A DNA stretch of 64,000 bases from Pseudomonas siliginis. Lineage in GTDB: Bacteria; Pseudomonadota; Gammaproteobacteria; Pseudomonadales; Pseudomonadaceae. Position 1 is the stretch's first letter. Each line of letters opens with the position of its first letter. The notes beneath the pieces are model-generated. The model was not told where the DNA came from, ran no database searches, and saw only the letters and a program-made list of their open reading frames with translations. This document shows positions 35,555 to 44,281 of the stretch, in pieces. Location: positions 1 through 64,000 of the forward strand of contig NZ_JAHSTW010000010.1 of the NCBI RefSeq assembly GCF_019145195.1, written 5' to 3'. The position numbers and the translations under genes are program-made.

Positions 35555-36109
35555 ATGAAATTTTGCAGCCACTGCGGTAACCCGGTCACCCAGCGCATTC
35601 CCGAAGGCGACTCGCGGCTGCGATTTGTCTGCGACAGCTGTAAGACCATTCACTACCAGAATCCCAATATCGTCGCCGGGTGCGTACCGACCTGGGGGAC
35701 GAAAGTGCTGCTCTGCCGCCGCGCCATCGAGCCGCGTCTCGGTTACTGGACGCTGCCCGCCGGTTTCATGGAAAACGGCGAGACCATCGAGCAGGCCGCC
35801 ATCCGCGAAACCGCCGAAGAAGCCTGCGCCCGGGTGCGCAACCTGAGCATTTACACGCTGATCGACGTGCCGCACATCAGCCAGGTGCATGTGTTCTTCC
35901 GCGCCGAACTGGCCGATCTGCAGTATGCGGCCGGGCCGGAAAGCCTTGAAGTGCAGCTGTTCGAAGAAGCCGACATTCCCTGGGACGAGCTGGCTTTCCG
36001 CACGGTCGGGCGTACCTTAGAATGCTTCTTCGCTGATCGGCGCGTCGAGAAGTATCCGGTTCGTTCGGAATCGATTCCGCCATTGGTTCAGCCGGTGATT
36101 GTTGGCTAG
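35555..36109 (+). CDS. Nudix hydrolase with N-terminal zinc ribbon
   Basis: A 184-residue protein. The N-terminal CSHCGNPVTQRIPEGDSRLR...CDSC is a four-Cys zinc ribbon, and the Nudix box is in AGFMENGETIEQAAIRETAE followed by EACARV. Homologues are often annotated as ADP-ribose or NADH pyrophosphatase relatives; the substrate is unknown. ATG 35555 (MKFCSHCG) is chosen. It is divergent from the NudL-type gene. Confidence 0.9.
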   Translation: MKFCSHCGNPVTQRIPEGDSRLRFVCDSCKTIHYQNPNIVAGCVPTWGTKVLLCRRAIEPRLGYWTLPAGFMENGETIEQAAIRETAEEACARVRNLSIYTLIDVPHISQVHVFFRAELADLQYAAGPESLEVQLFEEADIPWDELAFRTVGRTLECFFADRRVEKYPVRSESIPPLVQPVIVG

Positions 36110-36144
36110 AAGATCAAAAGATCGCAGCCTTCGGCAGCTCCTAC
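36110..36144. repeat. Single copy of repeat family C (AAAAGATCGCAGCCT)
   Basis: A half-element of the GATCGCAGCCTNCGGCAGCT family found as a full inverted pair at 36725-36822. It directly follows the stop of the Nudix gene. Confidence 0.8.
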
Positions 36145-36183
36145 CTAAAACCTGATTGCGTCACTCCCTGGGGAATCGTTTCA

Positions 36184-36699
36184 ATGCGCTGGTTGCTTGC
36201 CCTGTTCTGCCTGTCGTTCGTCAGCGTTTCGCAAGCGTCATTCGTGACCACCGTGACGCCCTCGAACACTCCACTGATCGAAAAAGTCCTGGTACTCAAA
36301 TCGGCTCACCAACTGCAGTTGATTGCCGACGGCAAGCCGCTGAAGACCTATCGCATTTCCTTGGGCAAGGGCGCGAAGAAAGGCCCGAAACTGATCGAGG
36401 GCGACAAACGCACTCCCGAAGGTTTCTATTGGATCGACTGGCGCAAGACCAGCGAGAAATTCAACCTGTCGATGCACATTTCCTACCCGAACATCAGCGA
36501 TGCCGCCCGCGCGCGTCGTGAAGGCGTCGAGCCTGGCGGCATGATCATGATCCACGGCACTCCGGACTCGGCAGACAACCCGGAGCAGTTGTTCCATACC
36601 CTCGACTGGACCGATGGCTGTATCGCCATGCGCAACGTCGACATGCGTGAAGTGTGGAATCTGGTACCGGACGGCACGATGATCGAGATTCGCCCTTAA
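36184..36699 (+). CDS. Secreted L,D-transpeptidase family protein (YkuD domain)
   Basis: A 171-residue protein with a signal peptide (MRWLLALFCLSFVSVSQAS) and a YkuD catalytic domain: LEKVLV-type start, ISLGKGAKKGPKLIEGDKRT, MIMIHGTPDSADNPE, and TDGCIAMRNVDM, where His and Cys form the active site (the usual SHGC is TDGC here). It acts on peptidoglycan stem peptides in the periplasm. Homologues are frequent in this chromosomal neighbourhood. Whether it is a transpeptidase or a binding relative is not certain. Confidence 0.88.
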   Translation: MRWLLALFCLSFVSVSQASFVTTVTPSNTPLIEKVLVLKSAHQLQLIADGKPLKTYRISLGKGAKKGPKLIEGDKRTPEGFYWIDWRKTSEKFNLSMHISYPNISDAARARREGVEPGGMIMIHGTPDSADNPEQLFHTLDWTDGCIAMRNVDMREVWNLVPDGTMIEIRP

Positions 36700-36724
36700 T
36701 CCCTGACCACTGGTCACCCGCAAA

Positions 36725-36822
36725 AAAATAAATCAAAAGATCGCAGCCTGCGGCAGCTCCTACAGAGGTGATACCACTCCCAACTGTAGGAGCTGCCGCT
36801 AGCTGCGATCTTTTGCTTTTTT
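36725..36822. repeat. Inverted repeat family C, possible terminator
   Basis: AAAAGATCGCAGCCTGCGGC and its inverse (GCCGCTAGCTGCGATCTTTT) enclose about 40 bases and end in a T-rich run (TTTTGCTTTTTT). It may end transcription of the L,D-transpeptidase gene. Confidence 0.8.
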
Positions 36823-36833
36823 ACAGACCCACA

Positions 36834-36930
36834 CTAATACCACTTGCAAATACGCCCTCTGAAAACCGCCAATCTATTGGGTCAGGCACCGTTTCAGCGC
36901 GTTGACATGGTATTCAAGTGGTATTAGTTT
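36834..36930 (+). promoter_or_regulatory. nag promoter with GntR-type operators
   Basis: TTGACA (36902-36907) is a perfect -35. Two direct TGGTATT repeats (36908-36914, 36919-36925) fill the spacer to a poor -10 (TAGTTT, 36925-36930). A perfect 13-base inverted repeat pairs CTAATACCACTTG (36834-36846) with CAAGTGGTATTAG (36915-36927). The layout suits repression by the adjacent GntR regulator, possibly with looping. Site identity is inferred. Confidence 0.65.
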
Positions 36931-36983
36931 CCGTCGCACAAGCGAGCCACAACAATCCTATACTCGCGACGGAAACGACCTAA

Positions 36984-37715
36984 ATGAACGACCTCCAGCC
37001 CCTACGTCCCGACGATTCCCAGCCGACGCCGCTGTACTTGCAACTGGCGCGCAATCTGGAAGCGGCGATTCATGCCGGGCAGTGGAAGGCCGAACAGGCG
37101 ATGCCGTCCGAGCGCAACCTCAGCGACCAGCTCGGCATCTCCCGAGTCACCGCACGCAAGGCGCTGGAAGTCTTGCTTGAGCAAGGCCTGATCCGCCGCC
37201 TGCAAGGCTCGGGCACGTTCATCACCCCACGCCTGGAACAACCGCTGTCGCGCCTGTCCGGCTTCAGCGAAATGCTGCGCCTGAAAGGTTTCGTGCCGAG
37301 TTCGAAATGGCTGGAGCGGGAGATCACCCTGCCAACCCACGAAGAACTGATCCGCCTCAGCCTGTCGCCGAACGACAAGGTCGCGCGCATGAAGCGTCTG
37401 CGCAAAGCCGATGACACGGTCATGGCGATCGAAATGAGTACCCTGCCCGCGTCGATCATGCCCAGGCCGCAAGCGGTGGGCGATTCGCTTTACGAATACC
37501 TCGACGGCATCGGCAAACCGATCGTCCGCGCCCTTCAGCACATCCAGGCAATCAACGCCTCTGACGAATTCGCCGCACTGGTCGGCATCGCCCCCGGCAC
37601 CGCCATGCTGCTGATGACCCGGGTCGGCTATCTGGAAGACAACACGCCGATCGAAGTCACCGACACCTATTGCCGCAACGACTACTACGACTTTGTTGCA
37701 GAGCTTCGTAGATAA
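36984..37715 (+). CDS. nagR: GntR/HutC family repressor of N-acetylglucosamine genes
   Basis: A 243-residue regulator. The N-terminal winged helix-turn-helix includes TPLYLQLARNLEAAIHAGQW, AMPSERNLSDQLGISRVTAR and GSGTFITP; the C-terminal UTRA ligand-binding domain runs from about residue 95 (FSEMLRLKGFVPSS) to the end. As the first gene of the nag cluster, 40 bases before nagA, it probably senses a GlcNAc-phosphate or GlcN-phosphate and represses the operon, including itself. The gene name follows usage in other bacteria. Confidence 0.88.
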   Translation: MNDLQPLRPDDSQPTPLYLQLARNLEAAIHAGQWKAEQAMPSERNLSDQLGISRVTARKALEVLLEQGLIRRLQGSGTFITPRLEQPLSRLSGFSEMLRLKGFVPSSKWLEREITLPTHEELIRLSLSPNDKVARMKRLRKADDTVMAIEMSTLPASIMPRPQAVGDSLYEYLDGIGKPIVRALQHIQAINASDEFAALVGIAPGTAMLLMTRVGYLEDNTPIEVTDTYCRNDYYDFVAELRR

Positions 37716-37755
37716 AGAGCCGCGTCGCTGAGCGCGGCCCCAAGCGAGAACCGAA

Positions 37756-38862
37756 ATGTCCGAAGACAACATCCTCACCGCCAGCGGCTGGGTTCGCGGC
37801 CGGCTGATTCACGAACACGGCAAGATCGTGTCGATCGAAGGCGTGCCCTGCGATCCGGCGGCTAACGATCTGCCCTATCTGCTGCCGGGTTTCATCGACC
37901 TGCATGTGCATGGCGGCGGTGGCAAAGACATCATGGAAGGCGCCGAAGCCTTCGAAACCATCAGCAGAACCCACGTGCGTTTCGGCACCACTTCGCTGTT
38001 GGCCACGACAATGACTGCGCCGAGCGCGGAGATCTCCAGCGTCCTCAAAGACGTAGGAGAATTCTGTGAACAGCGTCCGAAAGGCGCCGCGCGAGTGCTT
38101 GGCGTACACCTTGAAGGCCCTTACATCAACCCGGGAAAACTCGGCGCTCAACCGAACTTCGCCCACACCGCGTTGATGGCAGAAGTCGAAGAATATCTGG
38201 CGCTGGCACCGATCCGCGTCATCACCATTGCCCCGGAAATCGCCGGTCACGATGCATTGATTCGCGAGCTGAGCAGCCGTGGCATCCGCATGCAGATCGG
38301 CCACACCCTCGGCAGCTACGAGGAAGGCGTCGCCGCGCTGGCTGCCGGTGCCAGCAGTTTCACCCACCTCTACAACGCCATGAGCCCGCTGCATCACCGC
38401 GAGCCGGGCATCGTCGGCGCAGCACTGGCGCACGCCAAATACGCCGAGCTGATTCCCGATCTGCTGCACGTACACCCCGGCGCCATTCGCGTGGCCCTGC
38501 GTTCGATCCCGTGCCTGTATTGCGTCACCGATTCGACCGCCGCCGCCGGCATGCCCGACGGTGAATACAAGCTTGGCAGCCACACCGTGACCAAATGCCT
38601 GGGCGGCGTGCGTCTGCCCGACGGCACGCTGGCCGGCAGCACCCTGACCATGGATCAGGCCCTGCGCAATCTGGTGAAGATCGGTTTGCCTATCGCCGAA
38701 GCCTCGCAGCGTCTGTCGCAATTTCCCGCCGACTATCTCGGCATCACCGAACGCGGGCGCCTTGCCCCCGGCGCCTGGGCCGACTGCGTGCGGCTTGATC
38801 GCTCACTCACACTGACCGCCGTCATGGTCGAAGGAGAAGACATTGACTTCAAAAATGCTTGA
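37756..38862 (+). CDS. nagA: N-acetylglucosamine-6-phosphate deacetylase
   Basis: A 368-residue amidohydrolase removing acetate from GlcNAc-6-P. Seen: LPGFIDLHVHGGGGKDIMEG (metal-ligand HxH), HLEGPYINPGKLGAQ (Glu ligand), QIGHTLGSYEEGV and FTHLYNAMSPLHHREPG (His ligands), and CVTDSTAAAGMPDGEY with the catalytic Asp. It is the cytoplasmic step after PTS uptake and yields GlcN-6-P for the next enzyme. The TGA at 38860-38862 overlaps the next gene by 20 bases. Confidence 0.95.
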   Translation: MSEDNILTASGWVRGRLIHEHGKIVSIEGVPCDPAANDLPYLLPGFIDLHVHGGGGKDIMEGAEAFETISRTHVRFGTTSLLATTMTAPSAEISSVLKDVGEFCEQRPKGAARVLGVHLEGPYINPGKLGAQPNFAHTALMAEVEEYLALAPIRVITIAPEIAGHDALIRELSSRGIRMQIGHTLGSYEEGVAALAAGASSFTHLYNAMSPLHHREPGIVGAALAHAKYAELIPDLLHVHPGAIRVALRSIPCLYCVTDSTAAAGMPDGEYKLGSHTVTKCLGGVRLPDGTLAGSTLTMDQALRNLVKIGLPIAEASQRLSQFPADYLGITERGRLAPGAWADCVRLDRSLTLTAVMVEGEDIDFKNA

Positions 38863-39865
38863 AGAGGCGCTGTCCTCGTTCGAGGCCGTGCAAGCCCAAC
38901 TGCAACAGCTCGACGCGCCGATGATCGAGATCGCCGGGCGCCTGCGCCGGCAGCCACCGCAAGTGGCGATGACCGTCGCCCGTGGCAGCTCCGACCACGC
39001 GGCGAGCTACTTCGCCTACCTGACCATGCAGCAACTGGGCGTGCCGGTGGCCTCGTTGCCGATGTCGGTGGTGACCATGCAGCAGGCGCCGCTGAAAGTC
39101 AGCGGTCAGGTCGCCTTTGCGTTTTCGCAGTCGGGGCAGAGCCCGGATCTGGTCAACAGCCTGCGCCTGTTGCGCAAGCGTGGCGCGCTGAGCGTGTCGA
39201 TGGTCAATGCCGCCGATTCGCCACTGGAAGCGGCGTGTGAATTCAGCCTGCCGCTGCTCGCCGGCACGGAAAGCAGCGTCGCCGCGACCAAGAGTTTTAT
39301 CGCCACCCTCAGCGCCAGCGCGCGTTTGATCGCGCACTGGAAAGAGGACAGCGAATTGCTGCAAGCCCACGATGCGCTGCCAGAAGGCCTGCGCGAAGCG
39401 GCGAAACAGGACTGGAGCGTGGCCATCGAAGCCCTGCGCGATTGCGAGCGCCTGATGGTGATCGGCCGTGGCGCCGGTTTCGCGATTGCCCAGGAAGCGG
39501 CGCTGAAGTTCAAGGAAACCTCGGCGATTCAGGCCGAAGCGTTCAGCAGCGCCGAAGTCCGTCATGGCCCGATGGCACTGATCGACGAACACTATCCGCT
39601 GCTGGTGTTCGCCCCACGCGGTGCCGAGCAGGCCGGCCTGCTGAGCCTCGCGGCAGAGATGCGTCAACGCGGCGCCCGGGTCTTGCTCGCCGCGCCAGAT
39701 GACGTCAACGAACGCGACCTGACCCTGAGCCGCGCCGAACACCCGGCCCTCGACCCGATTCTGGCGATCCAGAGTTTCTACGTAATGGCCGCTGGCCTGG
39801 CCGAGGCGCGGGGCATGGACCCGGATCAGCCGCGCCATTTGAGCAAAGTAACCCGCACGCATTAA
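38843..39865 (+). CDS. SIS-domain glucosamine-6-phosphate deaminase/isomerase (NagB-II type)
   Basis: A 340-residue protein with two SIS domains, like the isomerase half of GlmS, and no glutaminase domain. Seen: TVARGSSDHAASYFAYLTMQ, FAFSQSGQSPDLVNSLRLLR, SVAATKSFIATLSASARLIA, and VIGRGAGFAIAQEAALKFKE, ending AEVRHGPMALIDEHYP. It probably converts GlcN-6-P to fructose-6-P plus ammonia, closing the pathway. Start is TTG 38843 with AAGGAG six bases upstream; ATG 38855 is possible but lacks a spaced Shine-Dalgarno. Neighbours strongly support the role. Confidence 0.88.
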   Translation: MTSKMLEEALSSFEAVQAQLQQLDAPMIEIAGRLRRQPPQVAMTVARGSSDHAASYFAYLTMQQLGVPVASLPMSVVTMQQAPLKVSGQVAFAFSQSGQSPDLVNSLRLLRKRGALSVSMVNAADSPLEAACEFSLPLLAGTESSVAATKSFIATLSASARLIAHWKEDSELLQAHDALPEGLREAAKQDWSVAIEALRDCERLMVIGRGAGFAIAQEAALKFKETSAIQAEAFSSAEVRHGPMALIDEHYPLLVFAPRGAEQAGLLSLAAEMRQRGARVLLAAPDDVNERDLTLSRAEHPALDPILAIQSFYVMAAGLAEARGMDPDQPRHLSKVTRTH

Positions 39866-39899
39866 GTCCGACTGACTGCACACCTGATGAGACCCAGCC

Positions 39900-42413
39900 A
39901 TGCCCGACAACAATAAAGAGCTGACCCTCAGCGCCCCGCTCAGCGGCCCGGTGCTGACGCTCGCCAACGTCCCGGACGCGGTGTTCGCCAGTGGCGCGAT
40001 GGGCGACGGCATCGCCATCGACCCGCTCAACGACACGCTGTATTCGCCCTGCGCCGGCGTGGTCATCCACGTCGCGCGCAGCAGCCATGCGGTGACCGTG
40101 CGCGCCGACAACGGTGCGGAAATCCTTTTGCATCTGGGTCTCGACACCGTTGAATTGAACGGTGAAGGTTTCGCCATGCTGGTCAAGGAAAGTGATCGCG
40201 TCAGCCTCGGTCAGCCGCTGCTGCGCTATGACCTGGACAAGGTCGGCCAGCACTGCAAAAGCCTGGTCAGCCTGTTGATCCTGACCAACAGCGCGGATTT
40301 TCAGGTGCGGCCGATCACCCTCAAAGCGGTGAAAGTCGGCGAGCCGTTATTGCACATCATCGCGCGCAATGTTGTCGCGGCGAATGCCGATACAAGCGGT
40401 GGGCCTGAGGTTCGTGGCCAGGCACGGGTCGCTCATCGCGGCGGCTTGCATGCGCGCCCGGCTGCGCTGATCCGCCAGACCGCCCAGGGTTTCAGCAGCC
40501 ATTCACAGCTGCACTTCAACGGTAAATCGGCGCCGTGCAACAGCCTGATCGGTTTGATGGGTCTGGCCATTGGCGAGCAGGATGAGGTGCAGGTCAGTTG
40601 TCAGGGGCCGGACGCCGATGCCGCATTGCAAGCTCTGCTCAGCGCATTGGCCACGGCGCTGCCGGATGATCATCACGCGCAAGCGCCGACCTCCACTGCG
40701 GCGCTGAAACGCCCGGCCGAGGCTGGCGTGTTGCACGGTGTTTGCGCGGCGCCGGGGCTGGTCGCCGGGCCTTTGTTTCGCTTGAACGCGATCACCTTGC
40801 CGGTGGATGCGGGCCATCACGATCCAGTGCAACAGCAGCAGACTCTTGAAACGGCATTGAACGCGGTGCGCAGCGAAATCGCCGCCACCCTCGCCCAGGC
40901 GAAAAAGCACAAGAACGCCGACGAAGAAGCGATCTTCGCTGCACACATGGCGCTGCTCGAAGACCCGGCCCTGCTCGACGCCGCGCAGCAATTCATCGCG
41001 CAAGGCACCGCTGCGACGCACGCCTGGAGCCAGTCGATCGACACCCAGTGCGACATGCTGCAAGGCACCGGCAGTCCGCTGCTGGCCGAACGGGCCAACG
41101 ATTTGCGTGATCTAAAACAACGCGTCCTGCGCGCCCTGCTTGGCGAGGCCTGGCAATACCAGGTTCCGGCCGGCGCCATCGTTGCCGCCCACGAACTGAC
41201 GCCGTCGGATCTGCTGCAACTCAGCGCGCAAGGTGTCGCCGGGTTGTGCATGGCCGAGGGCGGCGCGACCTCCCACGTCGCGATTCTGGCGCGCGGCAAA
41301 GGTCTGCCGTGCCTCGTCGCTTTGGGCGCGCAATTGCTTGAGCAGCCGCAAGATCAAGCCGTGGTGCTCGACGCTGATGGCGGGCGCCTCGAATTGACCC
41401 CAAACGCCGAGCGCCTGAGCGAAGTACAGCAGGCACAAATCCAGCGCCAGCAGCGCCGCGACAGCCAACAGGCCAAGGCCCATTTGCCCGCTGAAACCCG
41501 CAATGGCGTGCACATCGAAGTGGTCGCCAACGTCGCCTCAAGCAACGAAGCGGCAGACGCTTTTGCCAACGGTGCCGATGGCGTCGGCCTGTTGCGCACC
41601 GAGTTTCTCTTCGTCGATCGCCAGACTGCTCCGGACGTCGAAGAACAGCGCCGCGCCTATCAAGCGGTCATCGATGCCATGGGCGACAAGTCAGTGATCA
41701 TCCGCACCATCGACGTCGGTGGCGACAAGCAACTCGACTACCTGCCGCTGCCCGCCGAGGCCAACCCGGTGCTCGGTCTGCGCGGCATTCGGCTGGCCCA
41801 GGCGCGCCCGGAAATTCTCGATCAGCAACTGCGCGCACTGTTGCAGGTCAAGCCGTTGTCGCGTTGCCGGATTCTGTTGCCGATGGTCACCGAGGTCGAC
41901 GAGCTGCTGCATATCCGCCAGCGCGTTGATGCCTTGTGCCTTGAGCAGGGGATTACCGAGCGCCCGGAGATCGGCGTGATGATCGAAGTCCCCGCCGCTG
42001 CGCTGCAAGCCGAACAACTGGCCGAACACGCCGACTTTCTCTCGATCGGCACCAACGATCTGTCGCAATACACCCTGGCCATGGACCGCGACCACGCCGG
42101 GCTGGCGGCACGGGTCGATGCCCTGCACCCCGCGTTGCTGCGTCTGATCGCCATGACCTGCCAAGGCGCGGCGGTGCACAAGCGCTGGGTCGGTGTCTGC
42201 GGCGCCCTCGCCTCCGACCCGCTGGCCACGCCGGTGCTGATCGGCCTCGGCGTCACCGAACTGTCGGTGAGCCCGGTGCAGATCGGTGAAATCAAGGACC
42301 GCGTGCGTCAGCTGCATGAAGCCGAATGTCAGCGCCTGAGCCGCGACCTGCTCAAGCTGTCCAGCGCCGCCGCCGTTCGCCACGCCTGTCATCAACATTG
42401 GCCTCTGCGCTAA
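39900..42413 (+). CDS. nagF: PTS fusion protein EIIA-HPr-Enzyme I (NagF)
   Basis: An 837-residue multiphosphoryl-transfer protein. Domain order: EIIA-Glc type (about 1-150, phospho-His in AEILLHLGLDTVELNGEGF), HPr (about 170-255, phospho-His in GGLHARPAALIRQT), Enzyme I (about 275-837, with GGATSHVAILARGKGLPCL, the catalytic TRTEFLF-type GVGLLRTEFLFVDR, and GVCGALASDPLATPVLIGLG). It passes phosphate from PEP through His residues to the membrane EIIB. Substrate is GlcNAc by context. Confidence 0.95.
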   Translation: MPDNNKELTLSAPLSGPVLTLANVPDAVFASGAMGDGIAIDPLNDTLYSPCAGVVIHVARSSHAVTVRADNGAEILLHLGLDTVELNGEGFAMLVKESDRVSLGQPLLRYDLDKVGQHCKSLVSLLILTNSADFQVRPITLKAVKVGEPLLHIIARNVVAANADTSGGPEVRGQARVAHRGGLHARPAALIRQTAQGFSSHSQLHFNGKSAPCNSLIGLMGLAIGEQDEVQVSCQGPDADAALQALLSALATALPDDHHAQAPTSTAALKRPAEAGVLHGVCAAPGLVAGPLFRLNAITLPVDAGHHDPVQQQQTLETALNAVRSEIAATLAQAKKHKNADEEAIFAAHMALLEDPALLDAAQQFIAQGTAATHAWSQSIDTQCDMLQGTGSPLLAERANDLRDLKQRVLRALLGEAWQYQVPAGAIVAAHELTPSDLLQLSAQGVAGLCMAEGGATSHVAILARGKGLPCLVALGAQLLEQPQDQAVVLDADGGRLELTPNAERLSEVQQAQIQRQQRRDSQQAKAHLPAETRNGVHIEVVANVASSNEAADAFANGADGVGLLRTEFLFVDRQTAPDVEEQRRAYQAVIDAMGDKSVIIRTIDVGGDKQLDYLPLPAEANPVLGLRGIRLAQARPEILDQQLRALLQVKPLSRCRILLPMVTEVDELLHIRQRVDALCLEQGITERPEIGVMIEVPAAALQAEQLAEHADFLSIGTNDLSQYTLAMDRDHAGLAARVDALHPALLRLIAMTCQGAAVHKRWVGVCGALASDPLATPVLIGLGVTELSVSPVQIGEIKDRVRQLHEAECQRLSRDLLKLSSAAAVRHACHQHWPLR

Positions 42414-42436
42414 CAAAAACAAAAAGGACAAACGCC

Positions 42437-44152
42437 ATGTACCAACTCTTCATCGAAGGCCTGCAACGCCTGGGCCGCGCGCTGATGCTGCCGATCGCGA
42501 TCCTGCCGATTGCCGGCCTGCTGCTGCGCCTGGGCGACACGGACCTGTTGAACATCGCGATCATTCACGATGCCGGGCAAGTGATTTTCGCCAACCTGGC
42601 GATGATTTTTGCCATCGGCATCGCCGTCGGTTTCGCCAAAGACAACAACGGCACCGCCGGCCTGGCCGGGGTGATCGGTTATCTGGTGATGATCTCCACG
42701 CTCAAGGTGCTCGATTCGACCATCAACATGGGCATGCTCGCCGGGATCGTCAGCGGCCTGATGGCCGGTGCGCTGTACAACCGCTTCAAGGACATCAAGC
42801 TGCCGGAGTATCTGGCGTTCTTCGGTGGCCGGCGTTTTGTGCCGATTGTCACCGGGTTCGCGGCGGTCGGTCTGGGCGTGCTGTTCGGTTATATCTGGCC
42901 GCCGATCCAGCAGGGCATCAATGCGTTCGGCGCGCTGATGATGGAAAGCGGCAGCATCGGCGCCTTCGTCTTCGGCGTGTTCAACCGCCTGCTGATCGTC
43001 ACTGGCCTGCACCACATCCTCAACAACATGGCGTGGTTCGTCTTCGGTAACTTCACCGACCCGACCACTGGGGCATTGGTGACCGGCGATCTGTCGCGTT
43101 ATTTCGCCGGCGATCCGAAGGGCGGGCAGTTCATGACCGGCATGTTCCCGATGATGATCTTCGGCCTGCCCGCCGCGTGCCTGGCGATGTACCGCAACGC
43201 TTTGCCGGAGCGGCGCAAGGTGATGGGCGGGATCTTCCTGTCGATGGCGCTGACCTCGTTTCTGACCGGTGTGACCGAGCCGATCGAATTCGCCTTCATG
43301 TTTCTCGCGCCGTTGCTGTTCCTCCTGCACGCGCTGCTGACCGGGCTGTCGATGGCGATCACCAACGGCCTGAACATTCATCTGGGCTTCACCTTTTCCG
43401 GTGGTTTCATCGACATGATTCTCGGCTGGGGCAAATCGACCAATGGCTGGCTGGTGGTGCCGGTCGGGCTGGCTTATGCGGTCATCTATTACCTGGTTTT
43501 CGACTTCTGTATTCGCCGCTTCAACCTGAAGACGCCGGGGCGCGAAGACGTGGCCACGGCAGAAAAAGCCGTGCTCTCGGAAACCGAACGCGCCAGTGCG
43601 TATATCAAAGCCTTGGGCGGCGCCGAGAATCTGCTCACCGTCGGCGCGTGCACGACCCGACTGCGCCTGGAGATGGTCGATCGCAACAAGGCCTCGGATG
43701 CCGAGCTGAAAGCCTTGGGCGCGATGGCGGTGGTGCGCCCGGGCAAGGGTGGCAGTTTGCAGGTCGTGGTCGGGCCGTTGGCTGACAGCATTGCCGATGA
43801 GATTCGCTTGGCCATGCCTGCGCTGGGCCGTACAACTTTGGCAGAAACCGTAGTAGTTGCCGATGAGCCGACGACTGTTGCGCTTACCCGCAACGAGGCG
43901 CAGCAATGGCTGAATGCGCTGGGCGGTCGCGACAATGTGCTGCAGCTCGATTGCATCGCCATGACCCGTATTCGACTGCAACTGGCCGATGCCAAGGCGC
44001 TGTCCGAGGCGCAGCTCAAAGCGCTCGGCTGCCTGGGTGTCAGCCAGTTGGACGGTGGCGTCTGGCATTTGCTGGTGGGGGACAAGGCCGCGAGTTTGAG
44101 TGGCGCGATCGAGGCGTTGCTGAGTCGCGGGGAGGTCAGCGCGCAGGTTTGA
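42437..44152 (+). CDS. nagE: PTS N-acetylglucosamine transporter EIICB(B)
   Basis: A 571-residue EIIC-EIIB permease. The N-terminal EIIC (about 1-365) has ten or so helices with LMLPIAILPIAGLLLRLGDT, GLHHILNNMAWFVFG, and LTGVTEPIEFAFMFLAPLLF. Two EIIB-like domains follow. The first (about 385-470) has the phospho-Cys in GACTTRLRL (Cys405). The second (about 490-571) reads DCIAMTRIRL, with Ala508 at the equivalent position, and probably does not accept phosphate. ATG 42437 follows AAAAGGA. The GlcNAc specificity rests on the operon. Confidence 0.93.
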   Translation: MYQLFIEGLQRLGRALMLPIAILPIAGLLLRLGDTDLLNIAIIHDAGQVIFANLAMIFAIGIAVGFAKDNNGTAGLAGVIGYLVMISTLKVLDSTINMGMLAGIVSGLMAGALYNRFKDIKLPEYLAFFGGRRFVPIVTGFAAVGLGVLFGYIWPPIQQGINAFGALMMESGSIGAFVFGVFNRLLIVTGLHHILNNMAWFVFGNFTDPTTGALVTGDLSRYFAGDPKGGQFMTGMFPMMIFGLPAACLAMYRNALPERRKVMGGIFLSMALTSFLTGVTEPIEFAFMFLAPLLFLLHALLTGLSMAITNGLNIHLGFTFSGGFIDMILGWGKSTNGWLVVPVGLAYAVIYYLVFDFCIRRFNLKTPGREDVATAEKAVLSETERASAYIKALGGAENLLTVGACTTRLRLEMVDRNKASDAELKALGAMAVVRPGKGGSLQVVVGPLADSIADEIRLAMPALGRTTLAETVVVADEPTTVALTRNEAQQWLNALGGRDNVLQLDCIAMTRIRLQLADAKALSEAQLKALGCLGVSQLDGGVWHLLVGDKAASLSGAIEALLSRGEVSAQV

Positions 44153-44281
44153 TCTGCGCGGGTGGCGGGAGGGCTGGAGCGGGCGCCGAAAATACGGCAC
44201 GCGCACGATACATGAATACCACCCTCCTCCACGCCCTGCTCGCCATGCTGGCCCTTCATCCCCAGCATGGAAATCGTGCCC

